64,000 nucleotides of DNA from Fratercula arctica. Lineage: Eukaryota; Chordata; Aves; Charadriiformes; Alcidae. The stretch covers positions 31,190,355 through 31,254,354 of the forward strand of contig CANTUZ010000007.1 of assembly GCA_947846985.1 (NCBI GenBank). Reading direction: 5' to 3'. A program made the position numbers and the translations under genes. This document shows, in pieces, positions 22,552 to 34,400 of the stretch (the first letter of the stretch is position 1; each line of letters begins with the position of its first letter). Under the pieces are notes generated by a model. It was given only the letters and a program-made list of their open reading frames with translations, had not been told where the DNA came from and did no database searches.

Positions 22552-24431
22552 AATCCCTATATGATGCTTATGCTTCAGTAGTACCAGGTTCCACATCTCT
22601 ACATTCATTATTAAGGGCTGAAACCTTAATTTAATACTTCTGTAATAAAATCCCTTTTTCTCTGTGTTCCCTATGGTAGGGTAGAGCTAGGGCAAGGCCT
22701 CCATCAAACATTGCAAGGTAAAGAAAATTCTGTTTTCTTCATAAAATAAGGCAGTAGTTTCAAAGGGGGTTTTAGGCAGTCAGTAAGATTTTTTTTCTGA
22801 TATTTTTGAAAATATAAAAGCACTTAAGGACTTCTTGGTTTTATTTTAATAAACTTATTAAAGTTAAGATTTTAAGTTTGTTTTTTGTGACCTGATAACT
22901 GACTTGGAAATCGAGCTTCTAATAACTATCTTTTTCTTAGTGAGGAAGAATTCTCAGCCGTTCCTAGCTATTAGTAATGCATGAATATGGTTCTTTAACC
23001 CTGCACTTATAAAATAGATGTAATGTCTGGTACTTTAAAAGTATATTTTAAATCAGAAGATAAAACTGTGTAGTCTGCCAGTACGTTGTGGTGGTGAAGC
23101 AGGTAGTGGATGATGATGAGAAAATCTCCATCTTAGCAAAAACCCAAGCTTCCATCCTTGTTTTGTATAGATACCTGCCTGCATGCTTTAATGTGTTTAG
23201 CCATCTAAAAATGTGATTTTGCACTAAAGAATGAAACACTGTCATTGAAGCCTAGCTCAGTGTGTCTATCTCCACAGTAAAAAGCATCTGCTGCTGATTG
23301 TCTATTAACTTCCGATCCCTGAGGTAATTTACCCTTGAAGTGATAAGAACCAGTTTTGGCTGTTATCAGTTGTCCTAATTGTTCCAGCCTCATGGAGGAC
23401 TAAGTTTCAGTGCCTGTTCAGGCTGCCTCTTTTGCTGCTTTGCCAGGATTAAGCCCTGGTAATTCCCTACCACCACAGACAGAGGAGGTCAGAAACAGAG
23501 CAGAGACTGCCACCAATACTAGAACAATTACTGCACTTCGCTAGGGCATTTTCCTATTCTTTTCAGTGTTGCCAAATAACCATTTGCAATTCTCTCCCTT
23601 GGTGATACACTTCAGAAAGATTCCCACTAACTCTGCCTTTTTATTTCTTTTCTTACTTTTTTTTTTTCCATTTGATAAACATTGATTTGTTGTCTTGTTT
23701 CTCATGGAGCTTGAAATTACCACTGCTAATACCATTGGAGTGCAGGAAATGCTCAAATATACACCTTAGTAGTACGACTCCATTACATTAGAAGAAGTAA
23801 GATTTCTGTCATCAATTTATGCAATTAAAATAGGGTATTTCCTAAACTCATAGTTGGCTTAATATTTTCTGACTTACTTGAAGTCACTTCTTTCATTGCA
23901 TCTTAATCTATCCATTAATTCTTGTTTATGATCAAAATGCAGGGATGCTTCTAAATCTCAGGGTAGAAATTAGTATAACCTTGCTTCAAATTTGAAGTTG
24001 ACAGTAATTTAACTATTTTTTATAATATCTTTTTTCTTGTGCAGCTATTTTTTCAGTTCTCTCCAATTGGGCTTTATGTGATGGTTTTAGGCATAACAGC
24101 TTAAGTTAGAGTTGCCTTTCTTCAAAGATTTGAAAATGTGCACAGATCCTGATCAACATAAATTAGCATGGCTATGCCTTCTGTTATCAGTTATTTCAAC
24201 TATATGAAACAATCTGTTTCTGTTTTAATATAAAATAAGATGGTGTACACATTTACAATAGATATCACTACCAGACATCAACAGGAATACCTGTTGAAGG
24301 GCCCTGTGAGTAAAGACAGCCTGTTAAGGATCTTTTTATGCATGAGAGGAATGTCCATATAGTCACTGTGTTTGCAGGAATGTGCGTTACTGGTTTGGAA
24401 TACAAAACAATATTTCTGCATTGTGACATAG

Positions 24432-24461
24432 CCTTTTTTTTTTTCTTTTTTTTTCCCCCCC
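24432..24461 (+). repeat. 30-nt pure pyrimidine tract
   Basis: C2-T11-C-T9-C7 without a purine, followed by CGAGGGAAAAAGG on the same strand. Homopyrimidine tracts of this kind can adopt triplex structure. No useful AG acceptor follows at splice distance. Confidence 0.85.
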
Positions 24462-26599
24462 GAGGGAAAAAGGTTGGAGTGGTGATATCATGTCATTATA
24501 ATCCACAGGAATTTTGACAATAATTCAAGGGATTCATGATAAGGCTTACACTAGAATCAACACAAATGAAAAGGTAGCAGCCAAGAAGTGTGTATGTGGC
24601 CACATTGGTATTCTCTGGCCCTTTTCTTTATAGAAGTCTTGGGAAAGGAGGTTGCTGCCACCATTATTAATCTTTATCTTGTGTTGGCACTTAGCTATCA
24701 GAACGCCTCTGACATTTGATGGGGTCTGGAACAAATTCTTTTGTTGTAATAGAATTTTTATGTCTCTGACTAGTCAAGGAAAGAAAGAAGGAATTTTGTG
24801 AGCACAGGGTAAATATAAAACAGAACTTTTATTTTTCTCCAAACTTTATTTTGCTTTTATTTTTGCTTTATAGCTAAAGGATGTCAGCAGCTCAGAGCAT
24901 AGCTTTCCATCAATATTCTTCACTCATTGTTTGAAATTTTTACTTCTACCCGTGATTCACAGTTGTGACCCCATGAGATGGTGTGTCCCTGCTCACTGAC
25001 TGCTTTACAACTTGTTAAGAGGTGAGGTATAAAAGAAGCTGTACTTTCTTAAGGTATCACAAGATCTGAAATATACAAATTATGATACTATTGAACACTT
25101 ATGCATAGTGTCTGCTCTCAGTATATGTAATCTTGCCTGCTTACTCCCTAAAGAACTATGCCAGGTCACAGATGGTCACAAACATGGGAAATAATATTGC
25201 TAAAATGCAAGGCAGGTGTAGCAGTACACATGTGCATTTTGATTATTGGTGTGCTTTTATAATTCGTAGTATTGGCTGGGGAATCCCTTCCGAATGTGCT
25301 CTGTCTCTTGCCCCATCTTCTGCTGCAGTGAAGCCAAGGTGGGCACAGAGAGCACACACAAGGCTTTCTACCTTTTCTTGAGAAAAATTACTGCCATCAT
25401 GGGTAGGAAACAAGGATGTGGGAGCAGAAGGAGGGCTTTCATTTTCTCCTCCTTTTCCAAACCTATCTGTAGTTAAACACATGGGAAAGTACCCTGAGGG
25501 CTTCACAATAACTGAATGCCAGACTGGGAGAATGATGGACAAATACACGTAGCTGTGAGATGAAGTGGAAAACATAGGTCCTGTCTTTCGTTGGAGTTAA
25601 GCCTTGTGTGGGGAAGGAGGTACCAGTATGGTGAGCACAAACTTCTGAAAATTAGACCTTCCGTATGCAAGGAAAACACACAGATTCTCTCCTGGATCGT
25701 CTGCTTTGCATTCATCACAAACAGCACATCTCTCTTCACTAAATAGGTTGTTTTGCAAGAATAGACTATATTATAAGGCCTTCTGAGGCACATGTATATA
25801 ATGATTTTAGGAACGGGCTGGAATAGTGGAGGGAGGCAAGAATCCAGATACGCTGCTCCACCAGCCTGTGCTAATGATGGGACAAACCCCATTCACCTCC
25901 CTCCCCCAGACCAGTCTGTAAACAGGCCCATTTCTGGCATGCGTAAGGGAAATGCAGCATGGTAAGCCCAAGGGAGTAGCAGTCTGTGGGGAAAATAGCT
26001 GGGTACGTAGGACTGAAAAACTGCTGAAGTTACTAGTAGAATAAGGAAAATAAGAGTAGTAGAATGAAAGGCAGACCATAACTGTATTTTGAGTAGAACA
26101 GAATCCTTTCCAGACTAATAAAGATATATATTGTTGCTATAATTTGAGTCAGAGTATGGATTCCTAAACAAAAAGGAGTATGCATGGATTTGTATGCCTG
26201 CACGTTTCTGTCTAAATGTAAGAAATTATGTTGATTGTTTGTTGGGTTTTTTTTTAAATTTTCCACATAGGGGAAATCTTGAGGTGTGATACTACTTGAG
26301 CTCTGATGGTAAATGAGTGCACAGAATGATCTTCGTGTTTAATTTTTTTTTCCTACTCCATTTATTTTTATACCAGGCCCCAGTGGAGGCACCTGGAATA
26401 TTACAGTTAAAGGCATCCACAAAAATTTGATTATGTTTAACAATTCATTGCTATGCAGTAACAAGGTAAATTGGGTCCATAGACATAATTTTCCTGGCTT
26501 TTAGGGAATCTGTTGATAGAGCAAAACACAAAAGAATAGTCTGCAAGGTCTGTAATTTTGATACTTTATAGTAGCTGAGGTATGTGAATAGATAAATTA

Positions 26600-26960
26600 T
26601 CTTCTGAGACATCAAAGACAGAGGTATTTGTGAGTGGGTAGTGGCTTGGGAAAGAGGGAAACGATTAGTGGAGTACTACAGGAGATCAGTATTAGGACCA
26701 ATTTTGTTCATTTTATAAACCAATGGTCTGGAAAAAAGAAAAGACCATGCAGTCAAGGCATAACATGTGCATTCGTTTCTGTGTTGCAGGGGAGTGGCAG
26801 GCCATGAAATACAAGAGGTCATGCAACTAAATTCAGAAAGATTTATACAAGGTGTACGGACAGCTATCATTTTAGTTAAGACTATGTAAATTGTGTGGGA
26901 AGAGACTAAGGCAAAGCAAGGAAATAAGGATGCACAAGAAGGCTGACAGAAGGATGTTGT
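26600..26960 (+). mobile_element. Decayed LINE reverse-transcriptase fragment (CR1/L2-like)
   Basis: At 26670-26729 the DNA reads like the conserved reverse-transcriptase segment of a non-LTR retrotransposon. SGVLQ is followed, after a one-base insertion, by SVLGPILF (codons at 26686-26709), then by a segment with a stop codon and NGLE. The family motif in CR1/L2-type LINEs is GVPQGSVLGPILF followed by a short stretch ending in INDLE. The frameshift, stop and substitutions show a long-dead copy. Sequence on either side has the purine-rich feel of the same domain, but I cannot align it by eye, so the ends given are approximate. The usual CR1 3' end was not found nearby. CR1 is the dominant LINE of birds and reptiles, which fits the proposed host; L2/L3 is the alternative. 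Confidence 0.7.
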
Positions 26961-28384
26961 ATTACTAGGCAGTGTGGGTTAAGGGAAATAATTAAAATTA
27001 GTTTCATAATTTTCACTGTGTATGATTTCTTTTGTTTTAATTTCACTTGTTCAGTGTGGATGCCAGTTATTTAAAATTCCATGGGTTTAAAAGCGTATGT
27101 AAAAAATAGATTGAAATATTTTCCTAAAATACAGTCTCTTCAACTCTCAATTTCCATAGACAGAGGCTGGGAAAATGTGTAAGGAATTCATCAGCAGATT
27201 CAGGCCTTGTGGCTTATGGGATTGTAATATTGCTTGGAGTCACAAGCCAGAACTAAGACAATAGCCTGGGTTCTCTTCTGTCAAGCTAACTGTTCAAGCA
27301 ACTAGATATTCTGGACTCGTTGAGTCATTGGGAAGCAGGTATTTTCTTGTAATTGCCCCAACAATGGTAAAATTATTTCCCCGCTCAAGTCTGTTTGACT
27401 GTGAGAAGTTCCTAGGTGCAGAATTTCTTTTCCATGCCATACAATAAAGGTAAACTCAACAAGTGTGTTATTTAGTAAGGCTTTGCGCAGGCAGAGGGAA
27501 GTTAAGGATCCCTTAATGCTTGTAGGAAAAAAGCAAAGCAGCCTGTGTTCTTTACTTCAACTGGAACTTGTAACGTTACTCCCAAAGAGTACTTGCCAAA
27601 TGTTTGCAGAATGGAAATTGCTTTACGGGTCACTTTTGTAATGAATATTGCATTTTCACTTTAAATTAGGGACTAATAACTTTCAGTTAGTAGCCTGTTG
27701 AACAATTTATACTGTATACCATATATAAATTATATATAGTTACACATAACAGCCATATACTTACAGGTATATATGCATTGTTTGTAGATTTTATTGGTTA
27801 ATAACTGTCTAAGGAAATGTTATAAGATTGTAGTTATCACAGTCTAAGGAAATACACCCGACTTGTTCTCTGTATATTCACTAAGCAGTGTATTTTGAAA
27901 TTCTGGAGCTAACCTGTATCTACAGACTTTATTTAAAAGATTAAATAAGTTGCATGCAACATCTTAGAAATAATTAGAAGGAAAATCCTTCGTAGTTACA
28001 TTGAGTGCTGTCTCGTACAGAATCATGGGACCATGAAGATTAGATCATGTTACAAAAGGGACAGAAAGGAAGGAACGGCTCTAAAGGCCATATGTGGTGT
28101 AAAATACTGAAATACAGATAACTGTACTGGAATATCTGCAAAATAAGTATTCGTAGAGATTATATAGAGAAGAAAAATGGAAGTGAAGTCTATTAGGAAG
28201 TAAAAAAAGTTAGGGTCAGCAGGAATCATCTTTCTGCATAGCTGACAGAAATTCCCCATTTAAATAGCTGAAAACATCCCTGACCTTGTCTTCAAATGAG
28301 TAGTGTGGGCGGATCTGTGACATGCACTGTCTCTCCTTAGCCAGGGCTGTGTTTAAATTCAGTGTTCAACTGGCCTAAAAATGA
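26961..28384. other. AT-rich non-coding stretch, no gene seen
   Basis: No supported gene. A TA-rich patch lies at 27710-27775. Nothing else stands out. Confidence 0.7.
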
Positions 28385-28575
28385 GGCCAGATGCACCCCA
28401 CCACAGGGACACTCCCTGCAGGGGCAAGCACCGGAGCCGGGTGGCTGCTTGGTGTCCCGGGTGCCTGCTTGGATTCCCCTTTCAGCCTTTCAGCGCCTCC
28501 CCAGCGAGCAGGTGCCCGGAGCTGCTGGGAGCAGCGGCTGTGGAGGGCCAGCAGCTTGTGCCACTGCCTGAAGCA
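28385..28575. other. Small GC-rich islet
   Basis: About 190 bp of clearly GC-rich sequence with at least seven CpGs sits inside AT-rich, CpG-poor DNA. All three plus frames and one minus frame are open across it (69, 69, 77 and 86 codons), which is expected when stops are rare and does not indicate coding. A near-direct repeat (GGTGGCTGCTTGG / GGTGCCTGCTTGG) lies within it. It might be an unmethylated regulatory islet, an old GC-rich transposon piece or a short exon; I cannot choose. Confidence 0.5.
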
Positions 28576-30710
28576 CTGCACAAGAACTGAGACAGGAAAA
28601 ATTATGTCGTCTAGTGTGTTGTAAAACGTCTGCACTCTGCTTGATGCTTAAACTGGGAAATCCTATAAGTTCTCTATATTGCCATGACTAGTAAATGTGT
28701 GCAGAAGGGTTTCTTGCTGCCTGCAGGGGATCCCCATGACCAAGGTGCCCACCTGCATGTGCGTCACCGAGTTTGCCATCTGTGCTTCATTTACTCTCTT
28801 CAAATGTTTTATTAAGTAAAAGATAAAATACACTCAGAAAAGTAATTCAATTTATTATTAATTTTGAAATTTTAGTATTCAGTTTACAAAAGGGCTTAAG
28901 GAAGTTCCAGTACCCAAAGTGTGTTTACTTTTGACTTGAATGTTAGTAAAAATGGCAAATGCCAAATTGCCAAAAAGAGGAAAAATGTCTCCACAGTACT
29001 TGTTTCAATTAACTAACAGAGTCATCATTAGAGAAACATTAAACTTACGACATTTCTTCACTGAAATAACATCATCTATGAGCTACTGCTATAATATTTT
29101 GCTTTAATCTGTGCAGGAGTTTATTATAACTGAAATTTAATTTAAAAAATAAGCTCTAAGCCAAGTACCCTAATAAGAAACTATCGTACTACTTGAGGAG
29201 ATAAAATAAAACTAATGCTGTCTGAACTAAGGACAATTTATACAGAAATCTCTTCCTGACAATTAGGTAATCTCAGCAATTACTTCATGTTTTTTCATTT
29301 TTGTAAGTTTTTCCCCAGAAACTTTTCTTTTGGTTTAGAAAGAAGTATTTATCTTGGGTAACTAATGGAGGAGGGAGAATTTGCTCTTATTAAGCTATTA
29401 CTACCATGGAGACACTTTCCATCATTTACTCCGCCTTTGATTTTTTTTCTAATATATTTAACATTTGCATAATTTGTTCAAAATACTTACTTCAACACAG
29501 GCACTTCTTTTTATTTATAAGCTTGAGGTACATACTGATGCCTGGAAAGATTGCAGCCTGATGCTTGTCATAAGAAAACTCAAACACAAAAATTAATCTC
29601 ATGCTTTAGAGAACATTGGAAATTTAATAATGACAATTACTGCTTATTTAGTTGTGTTAATTCCTTTTTAAATCAGTACGAAGAAAAAATGCCTTAATTA
29701 TTAACATGGTTAAGGTTTTTAGGAAATGAGAAAATAATTAGCTCAGACTTACTTTATATGGCATGTCTCTCGTACTGAATAAACAAGAATCCACAGAACT
29801 AAATAGCAATAAATGAAGTTGCCATAGCCATGAGTTCCAGTGTCAATGGTCAAAACCTCCACAATTTACTTTTCTTAATAAATGTTATTGACTACTGACT
29901 GGTAATGAAGAGTGTATCTTCTTGTAGGTTAGAATGTCATGACAATTCATTTCATCTTTGTCCAAACAATGGTGCATTTTGGTTTTGGTGATATCTGGCT
30001 TCTGAGACCAATAAATGCCTTTTTTAGTGCATGGATGTTTTATGTGAGACTGCGTATTCTCCTTGTGTTGTAGAAAGCTGGAGCTATGTAGTATTACCAA
30101 AGAAAAACAGAGAAGTATATATTTCCCGAAGAGGCATGTAAAGGTTTGTAACTGTTTTAATCTTTTTTATGTTTCTTTTTCAGTGCTATAAACTGTGAGG
30201 GCCTTCTTTCAATGAAAGTTGAAAGGATCTGATTCATTTTTAAAGTATTTTTTTTATTTTCTATCGGAGCAGGGAATCAAATGGGTCTGGTTTAAGAATA
30301 TTTTTCCTAGTATCATTCATTGCCTTTGGACTCCCCCTGAGATGGGTGGGATTGATGAACTGAAGAATGGGGTCCTAGTCCTGCATTACTGAAGGCAATG
30401 AGAATCCTGATTATCCTGACTATGTGTATGAGTGGATTCAGCAGGGATCTCCTGAAGAAGTGTCTCCAGTTGAAATATATAGTGTCTTAAAAATATAATT
30501 TTGTACAGGTATTTCTCAACTTGACCAACATACAGCTTCTTTAATATCTGCTTTTAAAAAGATATGCACTTGAAGTTCACTCCTGTGAGTAGGCCTTTGG
30601 GAGTGTGAAACAGCATTCTGCAAGTTTCAGACACAAAGAAATGCAAATGCATGTCAGTCTTCCATAGTTTGTGGAATGCTAGATGAGGCAATATTAATAT
30701 GAAATTCCTG

Positions 30711-30724
30711 TTTTTTTTTTTTTT
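30711..30724 (+). repeat. Poly(T) run, 14 nt
   Basis: An uninterrupted T14 tract and the longest homopolymer between 22.1 kb and the end of the window. Confidence 0.9.
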
Positions 30725-31435
30725 GAAAGGAGAACCCATAGACAAACTTCATTATAGAAGATTATTCTGAATAATTTACAATAGACAGTGAAACTTCTGA
30801 GAAGAAAAGGTATCATCCATCTCCAAGTGATGTCTGTTGTTTAAGTCATGATCTGTTAATGAAGTATTTTGGTTCAGTTATGCATATAGCTGAACTCACA
30901 TTTACCTTTTTTGGTGCTTTCACTGTTGCCACCTTTTCTCTGCTGGCTTTGAGGATACACTACATACACTGTTGTGGTTTTTGTAGTCCAGTCACTTTTC
31001 TCTCTACCCATTAGCTTGGCTTAGCACTGGGAACTGCTTTGGAAGTGGATCAGGATCCTGTTTCTAGACTTCTTGATCAAAAGTCATGTTCTTCACCCTT
31101 TCTTGAAAATGTTTAGTGGCTGAAGGTTGCTGTAAATTACAACAGTGAAAAGATAGATGTACTGGATCTCATCTGTCGTTCCTCTTCTATGTTCCCACCA
31201 TCCTCCTCCCTCCCCCTAAATATGAGAGCTCCAGTAATGTCATGTTGTGTCAACAGACAGTACTTTTACAACAAGGGAATGCCTTTCTGGCTATTCTAGG
31301 GCCCCACTGAAATTCTAAGCATTTGTACCAGCTTGCATAAGCAAAGACTGTATGGTCCGTTTGAGAAGGTGACCTTGGTTTTCCTTTTGACATATTGCTT
31401 CCCCCACCTGCCTCCATATATTTCCCTTTTCAGTT

Positions 31436-31470
31436 GGGAAAGAAAAGAAAAGAAAAGAAAAGAGAAAAAG
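31436..31470 (+). repeat. (AAAAG)n microsatellite in a purine tract
   Basis: A 35-nt pure purine stretch contains four consecutive pentanucleotide units GAAAA (31442-31461), followed by an imperfect unit. It is likely length-polymorphic. Confidence 0.9.
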
Positions 31471-34400
31471 CTGTCTACCTGTATATTCCAATTCTATTAA
31501 AAGCAGAGTGTCACATTGGAGGACAATTACTAAAATAGCGCAATTCTTTGAGAGAAATGTTCTCGGGTTAATAAATATCTAAATAGATATCTTTACAATG
31601 ATTATCCATGGAAGTATACGAGATATGAAAGTGGCAGGATTTCAGTGCAATTATTTTAAGTTAGATATGATTGCATTATTTATTTGAGTAACTTGAGGTG
31701 TTACGTATGTAACAAGACAAATGTAATTTGACTGACTGTTTCCAATCGTTATAGTGTTTAGATCTGCCAATTTACCTAGTTCAGATTTTTCTCAGTTTTA
31801 GAATGTGCAATGTGTTTTGTTTTCATTTGCTATCATCTATAACTTTCAGATTAATTATTTTATTTGTCCTTGTTAAATAAAGCAGGAAAGTGTACTTTGA
31901 CAGATAAAACCTGTGAGCTAAAGCCATACAGTACCAATGTACATGTGTTATCTGACAGGGTACATGTGCTGTCTTTCACTGGTATCTTATGAAATGCTGG
32001 GCAAAACACAGTAGTGATTTCAAGAAAAATCCCATCAATCCGCATGCCCCTGCTTTCATATCCAGCTTGAGATACCTGGAGCTATGTCTTTGGTTTGTCA
32101 TATATTTGCAGCACGCCCAGGTCCAAGCTAAAATAGGATTTCAGCATGTGGAATTCAAGTTTGGTTTAAACTCAATTAGCAGCTTTTTTATCTGCTGTCT
32201 TTGCTACTTCCTTTTCCCTGTTCTAAATCCTAATTTGTGTACTATGAGGCCAACACTGTTAAGAGTACTGGTTTAGACATCTTTATTGGCTAGGAAATGC
32301 TATTGATTTTGTTTTTCTTTAAAATGTCTAGCTCTCCGCATTCAGGTTTCTCATTGACAATGAGATCTATATGCTCCACAGTGTTGCAACATAAGAGCTT
32401 GGCGAAAGAATTGTTTTGTAACTGTCGGAAGAACTGTGTAAAATTAAATGTTTATTACAGAGTGAGGCAATCCTGTTATTCATATTGTAGTCGTATGAGG
32501 CAATGCAATCTTCTGATTTTGATGAAGACTTATGGAGCCTAAAAATAACTCATCCCCAGTACAGAAAAATATGTGAAAATATACAGTCTATCCCTTAAAT
32601 CCACAGCATTAAGTTAAATTAATAGAAGTACTTGTACAGTATGTGATTGAATCCATGAGGGATATAGTGTGATATTGTATATTTGCCTAAAAGCTCACTC
32701 TGACAGCAAAAACAATGTACCACAGTATGTTTCTTTCTTATCTAATGGAAAGAATAACACACAGAGGCTCAATTCTTGTAATGAAAACCCCCACATTAAT
32801 TTTATTTTTTGATGTGTCATTGTAATTCAAGAGATGTTTTTAATCTCAGGATTGCTAGGGCACAATAAACCATTTAAAAAGTATTTGGCAAAGATCCCTG
32901 TGCTTAGCAACAGCTCCTTTCATTTAGAACTGTTTTTTGAACCAAGCTATTCAAAGCTCTGTTCCACTTATTAAAATAAAGTATCTTACTTCAAACAAGT
33001 ATTTCAGAGAATATAATCAAGCGGACAGCATTCAAATACAATGCACAGAAAACATAAAAGGTAGCAGCATGAAAAACTCAAATACTTTGTGTATGTTTCC
33101 TTGTTTTTCATTAAGAAAAACTATATAAAGATATACTCATTGTTTTATTTTTCTTTGTGCCATTACAGGGTACTTAATGCTCCATTTCTTACCATATTCT
33201 GAAATTCATTACTAGATTTAAAGTAAAATTAGCTGTGAAGTATTTTAGTGAATGAGATATTGCATTAAAGTGATGTATTTTCTAGTCATCTAGGTGATAT
33301 AAAACAGCAACAGAGAACTAAATATAGAATGAGGTCTATTAATTTTGCTGCTGGCTTTGTATTCTTATGTGAACTACCCTATTAATACGTTGCACAGTAT
33401 AACGGTGAAAGCTCCGCTTTCCAATGAGGTATACTTTTTCAGCTTCAGCTTCCTTATGTAAATTTACATTGACAATTTATTTCAGATTTTCGTGAATATC
33501 ATTTTCACTTTGTTTTAGTTCTGCCTTAATTTTGCTTGGTTGTTGTATCACAAGTATTGCCAAGACAATAATGGCTCCAGTAACAATGCAAATGCAGTTT
33601 CCCTTTATAAGTGAATGGATATAGTTCATTCTTCAGTGGTTCTTATTTCACCTGCATACCTCAGAAAATAAGGAAGGATGCATCATATAAGCATCCTTTT
33701 CTGTGAAGAGGATTTGAAGGATGCCGGGTGCCTTTTAGAGAGTCCTAAGAGTCCTCAGTTCTCTCTGAAGTTAAGAGAAGTTGAGGTGAATTTTAGAGAA
33801 GGCTGAGCATAAAGAGTAATTCTGTTTTGCAGAAGATTTTGCTATTTTAAATTTTTTTTTTGTTTAGAAATGACAACCCCAGACTTGAAAATTCCCAGCC
33901 AACAGAAGACCCTTGATCTGATAGCTCTGGCTTTAGCTCTGACCTGCTTCCTCAGGCTGGGGTTCCTAGGGTTACAAACACAGCTAACAAAACTTCTACA
34001 TTGCCGCATGGGTTGACAGGAAACTATCTTGGCCATCCTAGATGTAACTGATAAAATGTGTGTGGTCCACCAGAGGTTTGGGGATAAATGCCTGGAAAGG
34101 AGTTTTGAATAATGGTATGTATAGATAATGCTGTATAACTTTTTCAGGACAGCCATGACTGTAACATCAGTGCAATTTTTAATCTCACATTGTGTGGGCA
34201 GAAAAATGGTTATTTCCAAGTTGTTAAAAAGCTAATCTATTCTGATAAGTTTTTGTATCTTACATTGATATAGCTTCTTTCTTTTTTTTTTTTCTTTTAA
34301 TTTTACAAACCAAGTTGGGAGCCTTGACATTTATTGGGCCCCCATATTTTTCATTTATATTCTCTCTAGTCTTCACCATCTGTTATGACAGTAAATAAGT

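Larger units (their letters stand above)
22035..26599. other. Mixed-composition non-coding stretch
   Basis: No supported gene. An acceptor-like site near 22191 is followed by a 27-codon open frame to a TAA, which is too little to call. Between 25166 and 26266 several unrelated minus-strand frames overlap (110, 129, 90 and 77 codons), helped by a more balanced base composition. None shows a domain, and they do not join into one consistent frame. A pyrimidine tract lies at 24432-24461. Confidence 0.65.

Noticed and set aside
25503..25892. Longest open frame in the window, 129 codons on the minus strand
   Set aside because: No recognisable domain, no splice or promoter context, and several unrelated frames overlap it; consistent with balanced base composition between 25.2 and 26.3 kb.
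28381..28624. Overlapping 69-86 codon frames in the GC-rich islet
   Set aside because: Frames are open in several phases and on both strands at once, which reflects few stop codons rather than coding.
30150..30230. Strong polypyrimidine tract and AG near 30183
   Set aside because: Only 15 open codons follow in the best frame and no donor or poly(A) signal is convincing.
30379..30498. 39-codon open stretch with coding-like residues (ENPDYPDYVYEWIQQG)
   Set aside because: Short, starts just after a stop and ends without a donor; the near-repeat of CCTGATTATCCTGACTAT explains the composition.
33842..34219. 125-codon minus-strand frame with a basic C-terminal half
   Set aside because: Peptide unrecognised, no splice sites that make sense, no coding-like codon use.
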